Positions 52,322 through 62,279 of a stretch of 64,000 nt of DNA are shown here, piece by piece. The position numbers were made by a program, and so were the translations under genes. The notes beneath the pieces were generated by a model, which was given only the letters and a program-made list of their open reading frames with translations, ran no database searches and was not told the DNA's origin. The first letter of the stretch is position 1. Every line of letters begins with the position of its first letter. The stretch is from Anabaena azotica FACHB-119 (GTDB lineage: Bacteria > Cyanobacteriota > Cyanobacteriia > Cyanobacteriales > Nostocaceae): the NCBI RefSeq assembly GCF_014697625.1, contig NZ_JACJSG010000027.1, forward strand, positions 42,787 to 106,786. The letters run 5' to 3'.

Positions 52322-52978
52322 TTAAGCATCAAGATAGTTTTGCAACTGAGTTTGCAATCTGGATCTAGCTCTGGCAATTCTGGATTTGACTGTTCCCAAG
52401 GATACCCCGGTAATTTCGGCAATTTCTTCGTATGCCATGCCTTCGATTTCCCGCAGCACAATAGTAGTACGGAATACTTCGGGTAAATCAGCGATCGCTG
52501 AGCGCAGTTGTTCGTAAAACTCTCTGGTTGTCAGTTCTTCCTCTGGGCCTGGTGTATCCCCAGCAATTTCCCAATCCATTTCACCATCATCTACAGAACG
52601 AGGAGCATCTAACGACAAAGGACTGACAACCCGCTTCCGTTTACGCAACTCGTCATAAAACAAATTGGTGGCAATGCGGCTTAACCAACCCCTAAACTTA
52701 GAAGGTTCTTGTAATCGGTTAATATTCCGATACACACGAATCCAAACTTCTTGAGCCAAGTCGGCTCTATCTGGCCAGTCTGGGGCTAGGTGGTACAAAA
52801 CTCTATCAACCTGGGTTTGATAACGGCGCAAAAGTTCAGCAAACGCAGCACGATCAGGACGCAGCCCGGCTTGACAGCGCAAGATTAAATCGTGGTTAGA
52901 AAGTTTGTCAACTTGCACCGATGCTTCTGGACACCTCGCATCAACCGTTGACCAGGATACAGTAATCGATTGACTCAT
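52322..52978 (-). CDS. sigG: ECF sigma factor (SigG-type)
   Basis: A 218-aa group 4 sigma factor. Region 2: DRADLAQEVWIRVYRNINRL and WLSRIATNLFYDELRKR. Region 4: DLPEVFRTTIVLREIEGMAYEEIAEITGVSLGTVKSRIARARSRL. Directs RNA polymerase to stress (envelope-type) promoters. Followed by a membrane anti-sigma-like gene. Resemblance to cyanobacterial SigG is by size and sequence style; the name is tentative. ATG at 52978. Confidence 0.88.
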   Translation of the reverse strand: MSQSITVSWSTVDARCPEASVQVDKLSNHDLILRCQAGLRPDRAAFAELLRRYQTQVDRVLYHLAPDWPDRADLAQEVWIRVYRNINRLQEPSKFRGWLSRIATNLFYDELRKRKRVVSPLSLDAPRSVDDGEMDWEIAGDTPGPEEELTTREFYEQLRSAIADLPEVFRTTIVLREIEGMAYEEIAEITGVSLGTVKSRIARARSRLQTQLQNYLDA

Positions 52979-54180
52979 AGATCGTACTGGCTTTAATTCA
53001 TCCCTATCTATTAGACCTGCTAATTAGTCGCTTGTTCCAGAATTAAGTGACGGATTTAGGAGTGTAACACCAACTTGTCTAGGATTGGGTGCATTTGTTC
53101 AGCTGTAGTGCGTCAATCTCGCTGTTTGTGGATTCTTTTTGTTCACCTGTTATAGGCGGAGGCAGAAAGTAGGCAGGAGGTAAAGTCTTACTACTCCTAG
53201 CATTCAAGCTTTGAAAATGTCCTCACCTATGTGACCAAGGCTATAACTCCAGGCTATATTACCTATGGCTGTGGCTCTCCTGCTAAGTGACCACTTTCGG
53301 TTGACAATTTATGCAAAATGTGCATAGCTATAATGCCATGTCTAGGGGAAAAAAGCACTTCTTGTTCTCTACAGGTTAAGTTAATCTAGAGGTGGCTTTT
53401 CTAAATACATAGAAATTCATCTATGTATATGAATGATGAAACTGGAGGAAAGTAATTTTTGTAAAACTTTTGGGTAAAATTTCTGAAATTGACTTTAGCA
53501 TTATATCGAATGTAAAACTTTTTTATCAGTTGTCATTGGTGATGAGTCATTATTCTACAAAACTAATCTTTAAACCTTGACAAATAACAACTAAGAACTA
53601 ACTCGCCCTGGAGTAATAAACTATGATTTCATAACAGAAATAACTATGAAAATATGTCTATGATAGTCACGATTGCTCATGCTGGATTGTCAATCTCTGA
53701 CAAAGCCAATTAGGTTCTATTAAAATAGAAAACTTAGTTATTTGGCAGACAGAAACTGAATCCGGTAGAAACTATTTTTAGTAGTAATACCAGTTTGCAG
53801 AAATTATATGCAAGATTGATGCACACAACCTGGAAATTGAAAGGTAATTCTCATTCCAGAAATTCCAGATTGCTGATTTATACAGGACTTACGGAACTGG
53901 CACTTGGGGTAGGGTGTGTCAGATGTGGAAAATCCTTAAATGTATAGGAAATTCTTGGGTATGACGCACCCTACAGTTACTCCAGAAATTCCAGATTGCT
54001 TATTTATAGTAGTCACCACATAGCTTATGACAGAGATAAACCATAAAATATTGATAGTAAACAGCTTTTGAAGCTGTCTTATGTTCCCTATCCCCTATCC
54101 CCTACTATAAAGCTGGGTGATTGAACCTTAGTAAAAAGTATAGTATCAGGGATTTCTTGGGTTGTAGTAGCTGGGGAATG
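52979..54180. other. 1.2-kb intergenic region upstream of the sigma gene
   Basis: Must contain the sigG promoter, possibly autoregulated. 53884-53976 is a partial copy of the AGGACTT... GTAGGGTGTGTCAG MITE. 54004-54112 is an AGTAGTCACCACATAG...CTACTATA element. Elsewhere AT rich, no gene supported. Confidence 0.5.
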
Positions 54181-54333
54181 TCATTTTTCCGGTCTTTTGA
54201 CTAAAATTGTTGTTGATGTGTCTATGTGTTGTTGATAACTAGCCCCAGAATTAGTTTGATCAGGGACATGAACTTGGAAAAATAAGTTGAGGGCAAACGT
54301 AATCGTGATTGCTAGGCATAGTTTTTCTAACAT
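54181..54333 (-). CDS. Small secreted or membrane peptide, 50 aa
   Basis: From ATG 54333: MLEKLCLAITITFALNLFFQ then HVPDQTNSGASYQQHIDTST. A signal-peptide-like N-terminus with a short mature part. GGGAG lies about 8 bases before the ATG. An upstream open frame extends to 54438 but starts in unlikely sequence. Not recognised. Confidence 0.5.
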   Translation of the reverse strand: MLEKLCLAITITFALNLFFQVHVPDQTNSGASYQQHIDTSTTILVKRPEK

Positions 54334-54605
54334 GGTCTTTCTCCCACACACACCATTTATGATTAATTTCCGCACTTGGCAAGTGCTAGCAGTAAGTTTG
54401 ATGTTAAAAATTCTCTGTTTGACACTCCAGTTAAACAAACTTCTGTATGAGAAATTGTTTAACTCTAATACCTCTATACTCTTAGTTTGCCCAAGAGCTT
54501 AGGCATAGTTACGGGCAAACAGATAAGAATTTATAAATTCTTGATAATTAGAAAATAAAAATGTTCAATTAGTCGGTCGGATATGTCAGGGATAAACAAT
54601 AGGCG

Positions 54606-55409
54606 ATGGCAATGGTAAGAAATGAATCAGTAGGGCGTATGGTAATGTTTCTGGGCTTCGGCACAGCCATCTTATCGCTAGCTGTGCATTGGCGCGTTAC
54701 TACGGCGCAGGAACAGTTTAAAAAACCAGTTCTGACTACCTTAAACCGTCAAGGGGGGGTTTACAGGGGGGGGATAGGCGAAACGGCTTTTGGTGCGCCT
54801 GTACCTCCAGGGGACTCTACTTCATCTCAAATATCTCAACCACAGTCTTCGGCTATTGAGCCTAATAATAAGTCGGACACTGTTAACCAAAATGTAGCTT
54901 TAGCGACTAACGTACCCAAAAAAACAGAGCTATTTTCATCAAAATTAAGCAATTCTAGCGAGTTGCGTTCACCTCAACCTTCAGCCCACCAAAAAACCTC
55001 CAATAAGTTTGTAGAGAATGCGAAGAAGGAAGTAGTGGTTGATTTGAGCGATCGCCGTACTTACGTTTATGCTGGGGATGTTGTCATAGCCAGTTACCCA
55101 ATAGCTATAGGTAAGAAAGGCTGGGAAACGCCTACAGGGACTTTCACCGTGTCACACATGGAACATGATCCCATCTGGAAACACCCGATTACAGGTAAAA
55201 TATTTCCTGCCGGGTCTGACAGTCCTTTAGGGGAGAGATGGATAGGTTTTTGGTCAGATGGACGTAATAAAATCGGATTTCACGGCACACCAGATACCCA
55301 CCTTTTAGGAACCGCTATTTCTCACGGCTGCCTAAGAATGCGTAATTCTGATGTCCGTATGCTATATGACCAAGTAGAGGTAGGTACACCCGTGATAGTA
55401 CAGAATTAG
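54606..55409 (+). CDS. L,D-transpeptidase (YkuD domain)
   Basis: A 267-aa protein with an N-terminal hydrophobic segment (about residues 13-28), a Ser/Gln-rich linker and a C-terminal YkuD domain (about 140-267). Catalytic motifs HGTPDTHLLGTAISHGCLRMRN, with the nucleophilic Cys in SHGCLRM. It makes or modifies 3-3 peptidoglycan crosslinks or attaches proteins to peptidoglycan. Alternative ATG at 54612. No operon partner. Confidence 0.92.
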   Translation: MAMVRNESVGRMVMFLGFGTAILSLAVHWRVTTAQEQFKKPVLTTLNRQGGVYRGGIGETAFGAPVPPGDSTSSQISQPQSSAIEPNNKSDTVNQNVALATNVPKKTELFSSKLSNSSELRSPQPSAHQKTSNKFVENAKKEVVVDLSDRRTYVYAGDVVIASYPIAIGKKGWETPTGTFTVSHMEHDPIWKHPITGKIFPAGSDSPLGERWIGFWSDGRNKIGFHGTPDTHLLGTAISHGCLRMRNSDVRMLYDQVEVGTPVIVQN

Positions 55410-55478
55410 TTAAGAGTCCATAGTCTATAGTCCAAAAGCTTCATCTTTTAACTGTTGACTAATGACTTATGACTAATT

Positions 55479-56024
55479 CTAAGATTTCTGTTCAAAGCTA
55501 GGAGCGTAGACTTGTAGTAAACTGCTAACCTGGCGTAAGACTTCATTGCCCGTTGTTTTTGTGGACACAGGGGTTCTGTGGTCGTTTCGTTGGTTAAGGT
55601 TAAGGTTAATTGCCTCACTTACTTGCTGGGAGATTAATTCTTGAAGTTCAGCCCTAGCACGTATGCGTTGGTAACTAGCACCTTCTTCTGTGGTGGCGTA
55701 TAGGGGGGGTAGACGGTTGAGGGCGTAGGCGGCTATATCGCCCACATCAATGGAACTTTCGCTGGTAGCTTCAATTTCTGCTACTCTAGCGATCGCCTCA
55801 GTTAATACTAATTCTTCCATAACGTTAATAAACTGTTTGCGAGGAACTGCCACTACCTCACCAGTTAATAACGCTCCCATCAACCGATCTAGCGCCATGT
55901 ACTCTTCTATTGAGAGTTCTGAGGCGTTATCACAGATGCGTCCGACTTCTGCTTCCATTGCTGGTGTAAGATAACCATCCTGGAGAGCTTGTTCTACAAT
56001 TTTTTCAATACTCATAGCGCTCAT
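55479..56024 (-). CDS. ComFB-family protein
   Basis: A 181-aa protein with the late-competence ComFB family core: FINVMEELVLTEAIARV and IAAYALNRLPPLYATTEEG (about 85-135). In cyanobacteria ComFB proteins bind cyclic di-GMP or c-di-AMP-type signals and tie to motility and DNA uptake. Adjacent genes are wall enzymes, so no clear functional neighbour. First ATG 56024, with another two codons in. Confidence 0.85.
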   Translation of the reverse strand: MSAMSIEKIVEQALQDGYLTPAMEAEVGRICDNASELSIEEYMALDRLMGALLTGEVVAVPRKQFINVMEELVLTEAIARVAEIEATSESSIDVGDIAAYALNRLPPLYATTEEGASYQRIRARAELQELISQQVSEAINLNLNQRNDHRTPVSTKTTGNEVLRQVSSLLQVYAPSFEQKS

Positions 56025-56141
56025 CTTTTATTTAAGCCACCCAAGCAAGGTAAGTACGGAACCAGTTAAACTTTTTTGCCTAATTTATTATCGACAAAAA
56101 ATATACAAAGTCAACATTAGCACCCCTTAATCACACCCCGA

Positions 56142-57056
56142 TTATGGAAAGGTTTTGTTTTTCCAGGGAATTGGGTCAACAGATTGACCATTAACATACA
56201 GACCCCAGTGTAAGTGCGGGCCTGTAGAAGCCCCTGTGGAACCCACTGCGCCAATTAATTGCCCTGCTTTGACAAAATCACCTTCTTTTACATTAATTTG
56301 GCTCAGGTGCATGAAAATACTGACAACTCCTTGACCGTGGTCAATGCCGACGACGTTACCATGCACCCGAAATCCTTGGGATACTCTACCTACTAATGCT
56401 ACCTTGCCAGCTGCTGGGGCAACTACACGAGATCCGGCTGCACCTGCGTAGTCAATACCACGATGGTAGTAATCTTTGGCAAATTTGCCGTTGTAGTAGC
56501 GACGTACACCATAACCAGTGCTGAGTCGTCCTTGATTTGGCCTCAGAAATGCCCCATTCCAGTATTTTTGCGGTGTTTGTAAAGCTTTCAACTCAGCCGC
56601 ACGTCTAAGTTCGTATTCAGTTGCGCCACTAGCAGATTTCCCTGGTGGTAGAGTAATACGCTGTACAGGAAACTTACGGTTAGTCACTGGTAAAGATAAC
56701 TCTGTAACTTGACCATCACCAGACACTCTAATTTTTCTAGTACCTGGCTTTTCTAAGGGAGTTGTGGGGATAAATGCTCGATATTTATTAGGTGCTACCT
56801 GAAAAGCTGGGTAAGTTTTCTCGCCAACAGATATTGTTGGGTTATTAGTATTGTCGGGATTATCGAGATTAATAAATACAGACACTGTATCCCCTAGTCG
56901 GGGTTTGGTGGGATTAACCTGGACTTGCAATGCTTCTACAGGTAATGCCGATATTGCTGGTAAAATCGCACATAAACCTATAAATAAGTTTGCTGGCAAA
57001 ATATTAAAACCGTATTTATTTTTATGATAATTAACTGTGGGAACTTCCTTAGCCAT
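56142..57056 (-). CDS. M23 family metallopeptidase (LytM-like)
   Basis: A 304-aa wall hydrolase with a signal or membrane segment (about residues 16-40), an N-terminal beta domain and a C-terminal M23 domain. Zinc ligands: HRGIDY (first His-Asp) and HLHWGLY (HxH). GSTGASTGPHLHWG is the typical active site. ATG 57056 is used instead of 57065. Probably cleaves peptidoglycan crosslinks for growth or septum remodelling. Confidence 0.92.
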   Translation of the reverse strand: MAKEVPTVNYHKNKYGFNILPANLFIGLCAILPAISALPVEALQVQVNPTKPRLGDTVSVFINLDNPDNTNNPTISVGEKTYPAFQVAPNKYRAFIPTTPLEKPGTRKIRVSGDGQVTELSLPVTNRKFPVQRITLPPGKSASGATEYELRRAAELKALQTPQKYWNGAFLRPNQGRLSTGYGVRRYYNGKFAKDYYHRGIDYAGAAGSRVVAPAAGKVALVGRVSQGFRVHGNVVGIDHGQGVVSIFMHLSQINVKEGDFVKAGQLIGAVGSTGASTGPHLHWGLYVNGQSVDPIPWKNKTFP

Positions 57057-57824
57057 ATAACCCAATCAAAATTGTTTACTTCTTCTGAGAAAGAGACTAG
57101 CTCATAGTTGCTAGTGTTTCCTAACTGAAGCAAATTTTTTTGACCATAAAGCATAGTCTGGAAAATTGCTCTATGCACTAAACTATACTAATCGTAATGT
57201 ATAAAATGGCAAATGATAATTATCTTAACTATTAAGCAATTGCACAGGGCAAGATTTGGTTAAAAATATTCGTGGCTTGAGAGTACATGATCCCCTAAAG
57301 TAGCCTAAGTTGTTTGCATACTGGAATTGCTCCCAAGACAGACGCAAAAATGCCAGAATGATCTGTCATACATCTAAGTTGCACATCTTTTCGTATTGGC
57401 TGTTGACGGCTGACGGTTGACAGTTAACAGTCAACTGTCAACAAACCCATGAGGGACTATACAATTTAAAAGTGTAATGATACCAATTTGAAACAGGACT
57501 CGCAAGTGTCACAATTGGTGGTTGGTGCGTGACGCTACAAGTCTCATGACTAGGTTCAAATATTATCGCTCCTCACACACCCTACAGAAAAAATCTGCCA
57601 GTTGCGTAAGTCCTATGAAAAAAGAATGCGACAGATATATGGGTAGGGGCGCACATCTGTGCGCCCCTACAGATAATCGATGTGTTGTAAATATTTTTTG
57701 AATTGGGATAAGTTAATAATTCCCATTTTTACAGGTTTAAGGAGTTTATAACGGCTATTGATAAATTTGTGACTGTATAAAAAACAAGTGACACAGGCAT
57801 TGCAAACTAATTTAAAAAGAATTT
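57057..57824. repeat. Divergent intergenic region with MITE and palindrome
   Basis: 57495-57614 is an AGGACTTACGCAA-family MITE nearly identical to 34023-34144 (its left end has lost TAC). 57643-57670 is the palindrome GTAGGGGCGCACATCTGTGC with GCCCCTAC. 57412-57446 is a TGACAGTTGACAGT-type repeat. Promoters for both flanking genes lie here. Confidence 0.7.
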
Positions 57825-58712
57825 ATGTCAACAAGGAAAGTAAGAAAGGCGGTAATTCCAGTTGCTGGTTTTGGTACTAGATTATTTCCAGCTACTAAAG
57901 TTGTGAAAAAAGCACTTTTCCCGATTATTGATCAAGATGGTAGAGCCAAGCCTGTAATTTTAGCAATTGTAGAAGAAGCAATTAGCGCGGGAATTACAGA
58001 AATTGGTATTGTGGTACAGCCAGATGATATGGCAATTTTTGCTGAATTATTTAAAAATCCCCCGCCACCAGAACTATTGCAAAAACTTTCTCCACAAAAT
58101 CAAGAATATAGTAAATACCTACAAGAGTTAGGCAATAAGGTTGTATTCTTAACGCAACAAGAACAAGAAGGATATGGTCATGCAGTATATTGTGCCAAAG
58201 ATTGGGTAGGTAATGAACCATTTTTATTAATGTTAGGTGATCATGTTTATAAATCTGATATTGATAAATCTTGTACGCGGCAAATGGTGGAAATTTATGA
58301 GCAAGTTAATCAAAGTGTTGTTAGTTTAACTACAATGCCAGCAGCAATAATTAATAAAGCTGGATGTGTCACAGGGGTTTGGCAAGATTTTAATTCTATA
58401 CTGACAGTAACACAACTGGCGGAGAAACCCAGCATAGATTATGCACGCGAGCATTTGCGGGTAGAAGGCGTGGCAGAAGATGAGTTTTTATGTATCTTTG
58501 GTTTGTATATAATTACGCCAAGGATATTTGATTTTTTGGAAGAAAGTATAAATAAAAATTTACGCGCTTATGGCGAATTTCAAGTAACAACCTGTTTAGA
58601 TAAGTTGTGTCAAGCAGAAGGTATGACTGGATATGTTGTCAAAGGTAAGTGTTTTGATACAGGTTTACCAGATACCTATCGGCAGACATTTATTGATTTT
58701 TATAGTGGGTGA
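57825..58712 (+). CDS. UTP-glucose-1-phosphate uridylyltransferase-like
   Basis: A 295-aa nucleotidyltransferase of the GalU type: KAVIPVAGFGTRLFPATK at the N-terminus, KALFPIID, GYGHAVYCAKDW and LMLGDHVYKSD (metal Asp). It forms UDP-glucose for polysaccharides, glycolipids and sucrose. No signal, normal length, AT-rich codons relative to neighbours. Its stop overlaps a GACAGGTGACAGG repeat. Confidence 0.85.
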   Translation: MSTRKVRKAVIPVAGFGTRLFPATKVVKKALFPIIDQDGRAKPVILAIVEEAISAGITEIGIVVQPDDMAIFAELFKNPPPPELLQKLSPQNQEYSKYLQELGNKVVFLTQQEQEGYGHAVYCAKDWVGNEPFLLMLGDHVYKSDIDKSCTRQMVEIYEQVNQSVVSLTTMPAAIINKAGCVTGVWQDFNSILTVTQLAEKPSIDYAREHLRVEGVAEDEFLCIFGLYIITPRIFDFLEESINKNLRAYGEFQVTTCLDKLCQAEGMTGYVVKGKCFDTGLPDTYRQTFIDFYSG

Positions 58713-59080
58713 CAGGTGACAGGTGACAGGTGACAGGTGACAGTTGAGTAATATCAAGTCCGGCTAATTACTTACGATATAGTTGCTAGGGTCGGTAATG
58801 GGTAATAGCGAATAGGTAATTGTTTTCTACCATTAGCAATTAGCAATTAGCAATTACCAACCCCCAAGATGTGATAAGTGATTAAGCGGACATGATATAA
58901 TATAGCTTTTCTTGATCCAGTGAGAAGTAAGAATAATTAAACGCAGATGTTGGCGTTCGCGGTAGGGTCTCGTAGAGAAGCCAATGCTTGGCAACGCTAC
59001 CGCTTTCTCGCAGAGTACCCGAAGGGTACGCAGATGAACGCCGATAAATTTGTACCTCAACAGATTAGGAAAGGCTATAA
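58713..59080. repeat. Intergenic repeats
   Basis: GACAGGTG tandem array (58710-58745); TAGCAATTAGCAATT array (58833-58857); a CAACCCCCAAGA...AAGCGGACA repeat (58857-58896) that also occurs at the very start of the window (16-52); CGTTCGCGGTAGGGTCTCGTAG (58952-58975). No gene. Confidence 0.65.
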
Positions 59081-60097
59081 TTAACTGACTGCCGCATCTA
59101 ATAAAGTTATTGTTCCTACATTAGCGTCAATTTCTACATCTGCACCAATTGGTAAGATAAATTTATCTTGAATGTGACCTATCATTGCACCATACCAAGC
59201 AGGTATTTTTAAGGGGGTGATGTGGTCTTGTAATACTTCCATTAAAGTTAGCGAGTAGCCCTCGCTGGGTTTACAATCAGTACATTGTCCGAAGATAAAA
59301 CCGGAAATTCGATATAATATTCCCGCATTTTTTAACTGCGTTAACATTCTATCTACTCGATATATATCCTCGTTGACATCTTCTAAAAATAAAATTCTAT
59401 TTTGCCAAGCGGGTAAATAGGGCGAACCAAGCATTGCAGTTAGTACAGATAAGTTACCCCCTACTAATTTACCTTTGGCTTTTCCTGATACTATTGTCTG
59501 CACTTTTCCTTCTGGAGAATTGGTATTTTGTAATGTTACTGCTTCCCCGTTGAACAGAATGCGCTGGAGATAGTTCAGCGTCAAGGGAGTCCAGGTGGAT
59601 GTAGCCACAGGCCCGTGAAAGGTGATAATTCGACTCCGGGCATTAATGGCTAATAATAAGGAAGTAATATCGCTATAACCCATGATAATTTTTGCATGGG
59701 AACGAATTAAGGGGTAATTGAGTAGAGGTAATATGCGATTACAACCCCAACCGCCACGCATAGCGAGAATTGCTTTGACTGAATTATCAGCAAACATATC
59801 ATTTACATCTTGAGCGCGATCGCTATCTTTACCCGCTAAGTAACCATAACGGTCTAAAATATGTTTGCCCAACTTAGCTTTTAACCCCAAGTTAGTCAGA
59901 TATTGCTGGACTATTTCTATATATCGAGGTTCAAAAGTACCCGCCGGTGCAATTAACCCTACTGTGTCGCCCACTTGTAAGCGTGGCGGCTTGATGATGG
60001 TATTTGGCGGTTTACCTTGAGCTGTAAGCATAGGAATTTGGGTAGCCAGGGTAGCTAAACCACAAGTTCTGAGAAATTGGCGACGCTTGGTAGTCAT
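59081..60097 (-). CDS. S66 L,D-carboxypeptidase with twin-arginine-like signal
   Basis: A 338-aa LD-carboxypeptidase of family S66. N-terminus TTKRRQFLRTCGLATLATQ carries a twin-arginine-type signal. Serine nucleophile in IIMGYSDITSL, nearby AMRGGWGCNRIL, then LFLEDVNEDIYRVDRML (Glu) and a late His in GHIQDKFILPIG. It trims the terminal D-Ala of peptidoglycan tetrapeptides during recycling. Start at ATG 60097 rather than the upstream frame because of the signal. Confidence 0.88.
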   Translation of the reverse strand: MTTKRRQFLRTCGLATLATQIPMLTAQGKPPNTIIKPPRLQVGDTVGLIAPAGTFEPRYIEIVQQYLTNLGLKAKLGKHILDRYGYLAGKDSDRAQDVNDMFADNSVKAILAMRGGWGCNRILPLLNYPLIRSHAKIIMGYSDITSLLLAINARSRIITFHGPVATSTWTPLTLNYLQRILFNGEAVTLQNTNSPEGKVQTIVSGKAKGKLVGGNLSVLTAMLGSPYLPAWQNRILFLEDVNEDIYRVDRMLTQLKNAGILYRISGFIFGQCTDCKPSEGYSLTLMEVLQDHITPLKIPAWYGAMIGHIQDKFILPIGADVEIDANVGTITLLDAAVS

Positions 60098-60214
60098 GCG
60101 GGGATTGGGTTTTTGTCGAATCAAGAAAGCCAAGTTTATAATTTTGGATAAAGTCGAGCTAAAACTACAACAGCTTATCAGATACGAACAGACCCAATAC
60201 AAAACTTTTGTCTA

Positions 60215-61531
60215 TTACTCAATGGCTCTGACTGATGGATTAGTCGCTAGTAAAGCATTGATAATAACTATCATGCCGCCTGAAATAGTAAATAAGAGAA
60301 CTAGATTTATATTAGCGAGGAAACCAGCTAATACATAGGAAAAGGGAGCCACCCCAACAGCAGAAAAGGTCGCCAAGCTGATAACTCTGCCTAACATTTC
60401 CGGGGGAGTTTGCTTTTGCACCCAAGTAATGCCTAAAACAGTGAAAAAGCCACTACAGCCACCAAGAACAGCAATTACCAGACTTGTCAAGGTTAAATTT
60501 CCTAAAAAGCCAATACAGAAAAAGCCCAAGCCTTGTACAGCGCCCAGACTCAGAATTACTATTCCCAAGGCTGGAAGATTGGTCAGAACTGCTGTCATTA
60601 GTGTGCCTAACAACGCACCACCACCCCAAGCTGACCTCATGACTCCTAATGCGATCGCACCTCCTGAGAAGCGAGTCTGCGCCAATGAGGTGATCCCAAC
60701 TTCTAATGGGCCTAAGAAGAAAAAATTAATTACGGTTATGACCAGTAAAACTACTTTCAATGCTGGATTATGCCAAGTATAATTTAGTCCCTCACGGATA
60801 CCAGCAATTAAGCTGTTGATCTGATGAGTGAAAGAGGCTTTTCTGGGAGAGGAGTCTGGGGTTTGTGGTAATTCGTTTGTCACCACTGACTCTTGTCTTT
60901 GGGCTATAGTTTGCTTGTCACTTTTTTTGATCAACAAAAGTGTCACAGCTGAGAACAGGAAACTGGCTGCATCAATGGCAAATGCTTTCTCAATACCTAC
61001 ACTAGCAATTAGCAAACCGCCTAAAGTAGGGCCTATCAGCATAATTAGTTGAGTACTTCCCTGACTCAAGGTATTACTAGCTATCAACTGTTCCTTGGTG
61101 ACGAGGGTGGGAATAATTGATCTCGCGGCTGGGATCGAAAAACCTTCAACAATTCCGAAGCTAATCGCGAACAAGTAAAGTAGCCATATCTGTTGTGTAC
61201 CTGGCAGCATGACTAAAACCGTGAGTAAACCTGTGAGGAGCGCACACAAGATATGAGAAACTATCATCATCAACCTGGGTGAGAGGCGATCGCTGACTGC
61301 GCCGCCAACCAACATCAAAATAGCACGAGGAATCGCCGCCGCCATCAATACTCCACCCAAGCTGATGGGGGATTTAGTTAACTGTATAGTCAACCAAGGT
61401 AAGGCTACTAAAAAAAATTGATCTCCTATTAGTGACACATTTTCACCAATAAATAAAAGGCGAAAATTTCTTACAGTCAACGGCTGCCAAAGAGGTAATT
61501 TGTCATTGCTGGAAACTGTTGATTTTCCCAT
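60215..61531 (-). CDS. MFS transporter, drug/siderophore exporter-like
   Basis: A 438-aa protein with about 12 membrane segments, beginning with the fold of MFS exporters (NFRLLFIGENVSLIGDQFFLVALPW; loop GGAVSDRLSPRLMMI). The middle loop (KKSDKQTIAQRQESVV) separates two six-helix halves. Substrate unknown; similar to macrolide or enterobactin exporters. It is 118 bases upstream of the S66 gene, same strand. Confidence 0.85.
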   Translation of the reverse strand: MGKSTVSSNDKLPLWQPLTVRNFRLLFIGENVSLIGDQFFLVALPWLTIQLTKSPISLGGVLMAAAIPRAILMLVGGAVSDRLSPRLMMIVSHILCALLTGLLTVLVMLPGTQQIWLLYLFAISFGIVEGFSIPAARSIIPTLVTKEQLIASNTLSQGSTQLIMLIGPTLGGLLIASVGIEKAFAIDAASFLFSAVTLLLIKKSDKQTIAQRQESVVTNELPQTPDSSPRKASFTHQINSLIAGIREGLNYTWHNPALKVVLLVITVINFFFLGPLEVGITSLAQTRFSGGAIALGVMRSAWGGGALLGTLMTAVLTNLPALGIVILSLGAVQGLGFFCIGFLGNLTLTSLVIAVLGGCSGFFTVLGITWVQKQTPPEMLGRVISLATFSAVGVAPFSYVLAGFLANINLVLLFTISGGMIVIINALLATNPSVRAIE

Positions 61532-62279
61532 GTTTTATATATTTTTTAGTTATTTAAATCTTGTAATTATTAGCTAATCAAAGCTATTAATTTTCATTAA
61601 ACCATTTATAGGTATTCATCTTCATCAATTATTAATCTTGATATTAGGCAACTTAAGGCACATCATGATTCAGCTATCCTAGCTCCAACCATGACCTTGT
61701 ATAAAGACTTTTTCTTCAAGCAATATTTATTGTGCGAATGCCGAAAAGTAGCTATTTGATATTAAATTAACTCACTATTTAAGTCAAATTATAGCTTGTC
61801 AAACTTAACATAAAGATTAGGAAAATATTAATTCAGTTGTAAATCTTACTGCCAAAGCTCTGAGGATAGTGGTTCAAACTCTTTGTCGTAGCTACTCGGC
61901 TTGAGGCGCTAATTACTCTTAATATCAAGTCTGGCTAATTACTGATACTAAGTTGCAGTCAAAGATAGTATCTTACTCTCCGCTACTTCCCGTTCCCCTC
62001 CAGGGAGGGGCTAGAGGTGGGTTGCTTCCCCTCCTGCTAAAACAAACATCTTTAAACACAACTTGGTATGACGATATGGTTGCTTTAAGCGACTTCCATA
62101 AATTCAGGACTTACGCAAATGGCACAGTAGTAGGGTGCGTCAGATGTAGAAAATCCTTGAATATGTACGAAATTTACTATTGCTGACTTGGCAATATAGG
62201 TGAGCGAACGACTGACAAATCAAGGTTCTAGTTTATCTGCATCTCCCAGCAAAACTGAGGAATTGTTGGAAGGGGAACT
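61532..62279. other. Intergenic region with partial MITE
   Basis: 62105-62180 contains AGGACTTACGCAAATGGCAC and GTAGGGTGCGTCAGATG, a partial AGGACTT MITE. Upstream AT-rich stretch 61540-61860 without features. A frame at 61953-62186 lies across repeats and is not credible. Confidence 0.4.

Noticed and set aside
61953..62186. 77-codon frame before the NRPS remnant
   Set aside because: Crosses a partial MITE and lacks any recognisable protein.
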